DNA of 64,000 nucleotides from Polyangiaceae bacterium (GTDB taxonomy: Bacteria; Myxococcota_A; Polyangia; Polyangiales; Polyangiaceae), in contig JADJRH010000011.1 in the NCBI GenBank assembly GCA_016712345.1, forward strand, positions 930,001 through 994,000, read 5' to 3'. How positions within the stretch are numbered: position 1 is the first letter of the stretch; each line of letters starts with the position of its first letter. Below the pieces are notes generated by a model, which ran no database searches, was not told the origin of the DNA, and was given only the letters and a program-made list of their open reading frames with translations. Both the position numbers and the translations under genes were made by a program. Below are positions 63,068-64,000 of the stretch, in pieces.

Positions 63068-64000
63068 ATGTCTGAATTGTTGAAACTTTCGGGGCTTTCA
63101 CTTGCCAAAAAAATCCGCCGAAAAGAAGTATCTTCCCGCACCGTTGTTGAAGCGCATATTGGGCATATTCAAAAAGTCAACCCGGTGCTCAATGCCATGG
63201 TGCAAGACCGGTTTGAAGAGGCGCTTGCCGAGGCCGACGCCGCGGATCGGGCGCTTGTAAAAGGTGACGCACTGCCACCTTTTCACGGCGTGCCGTGCAG
63301 TATTAAAGAGGCATTTGCGGTGCGCGGTATGCCCAACACATCGGGGCTCGTGGCGCGAAAGGGTAGGTTGGCGGAACGGGATGCGATCACCGTGGAGCGG
63401 CTGCGCAAGGCCGGGTCGATTGTTCTTGGGGTGACCAACATCTCTGAACTGTGCATGTGGATGGAGTCAAACAACAGGGTATACGGCAGGTCAAACAACC
63501 CGTATGATCCTACCCGAACCGTGGGTGGGTCGTCGGGGGGTGAAGGGGCCATTATCGGGGTTGGCGGGGCGCCCTACGGGCTCGGGTCTGACATTGGTGG
63601 GTCGATCCGCATGCCGGCCTTTTTTAACGGCGTTTTTGGGCACAAACCGTCGGGAGGGCTCGTGCCCAATGCGGGCCAATTTCCGCCCGCCACGCCGGGT
63701 ATAGAAGATTACGTTTGCACCGGGCCCATCGCGCGACGGGCGGAAGATCTCTACCCACTCATGCAAGTTCTTTTGGAGGGCGAAACACGCGCTCACAGGC
63801 TCAAAGACCCGGCCGATGTGGACTTGTCTACCCTGACAGTTTCAGTTGTGGAGGATGATGGGGTTCGCCCGGTGGATGCCGAGCTGCTGTCGGCCATGGG
63901 TAGAGCCGCGCAGGCGCTTGCAAAACGCGGCGCCAAGATCAAGAGTGTACACATTCCCGACTTTAAACACGCGTTTGCCATTTGGGGCGCTATGGTAGGC
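63068..64000 (+). CDS. Amidase-signature enzyme (partial, runs off the window)
   Basis: The first 311 codons of an amidase-signature protein start at ATG 63068, 20 bp after the STAND gene. The Ser-cisSer-Lys triad is visible: the Lys in PCSIKEAFAV, the Ser-Gly run GGSSGGEGA and the SDIGGSIRMPAF segment with the nucleophile. HGVPCSIKE and NNPYDPTRT are also typical. Members cleave amides, from small amides to fatty-acid amides and Glu-tRNA(Gln). The exact substrate cannot be told and the C-terminus is missing. There is no signal peptide. Confidence 0.9.
   Translation, partial: MSELLKLSGLSLAKKIRRKEVSSRTVVEAHIGHIQKVNPVLNAMVQDRFEEALAEADAADRALVKGDALPPFHGVPCSIKEAFAVRGMPNTSGLVARKGRLAERDAITVERLRKAGSIVLGVTNISELCMWMESNNRVYGRSNNPYDPTRTVGGSSGGEGAIIGVGGAPYGLGSDIGGSIRMPAFFNGVFGHKPSGGLVPNAGQFPPATPGIEDYVCTGPIARRAEDLYPLMQVLLEGETRAHRLKDPADVDLSTLTVSVVEDDGVRPVDAELLSAMGRAAQALAKRGAKIKSVHIPDFKHAFAIWGAMVG

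Overview
The window (64 kb, GC-rich, about 34 real protein genes and one tRNA gene) looks like chromosome of a myxobacterium-type member of Myxococcota. The support is: a MYXO-CTERM sorting tag on one secreted protein; many lipoproteins followed by Gly/Ser/Thr-rich linkers; a pseudokinase and PilZ proteins with long low-complexity tails; a large STAND/TPR regulator; and a MoxR-DUF58-VWA operon. No species can be named from the sequence alone.

Layout. 1-7096 is a MoxR ATPase / DUF58 / BatA-like / giant VWA membrane-protein operon. 7330-11046 carries a homocysteine methyltransferase-fold protein that has lost its zinc ligands, a glutamate-cysteine ligase and a CNNM/CorC transporter-like protein. 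11057-16276 holds two coupled lipoproteins, a membrane-anchored pseudokinase and two divergent PilZ (c-di-GMP) proteins. 16783-22716 has a CoA-type NUDIX hydrolase, tRNA-Val(CAC), an M3 oligopeptidase with an apparent C-terminal frameshift, and two secreted proteins. 22973-25570 contains a Uma2 nuclease gene and a complete IS481-family element.

The most interesting part is 25796-49006. It contains a helical protein gene reading left and, reading right, a tightly coupled four-gene operon: a 2689-residue beta-rich protein, a 2774-residue LamG-containing protein, a 1690-residue protein (peptidoglycan-binding-like repeats, PhoD-type metallophosphoesterase core, SH3-like repeats, five-repeat tachylectin-like propeller) and a 182-residue CHAT/caspase-like protease. 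The block is bracketed, within about 70 bp on each side, by arrays of the same 42-bp repeat in the same orientation. The IS481 copy interrupts the left array, and a Uma2 gene (left) and a Uma2 remnant (right) lie just outside. By eye the block differs in codon choice from its surroundings, and it is nearly devoid of a GTGTACAC palindrome that is strongly iterated in the rest of the window. I read it as an acquired cassette encoding an undescribed giant-protein/PhoD/CHAT system. Its function is unknown.

Right of the cassette (49317-64000) the host-like gene set resumes: a small antitoxin-like protein, a MYXO-CTERM secreted phospholipase C-like protein, an OmpA lipoprotein, an AAA/PD-(D/E)XK protein, a CotH-kinase lipoprotein, a catalase-like heme protein, an M1 aminopeptidase, a lipoprotein coupled to a STAND-TPR regulator, and the start of an amidase.
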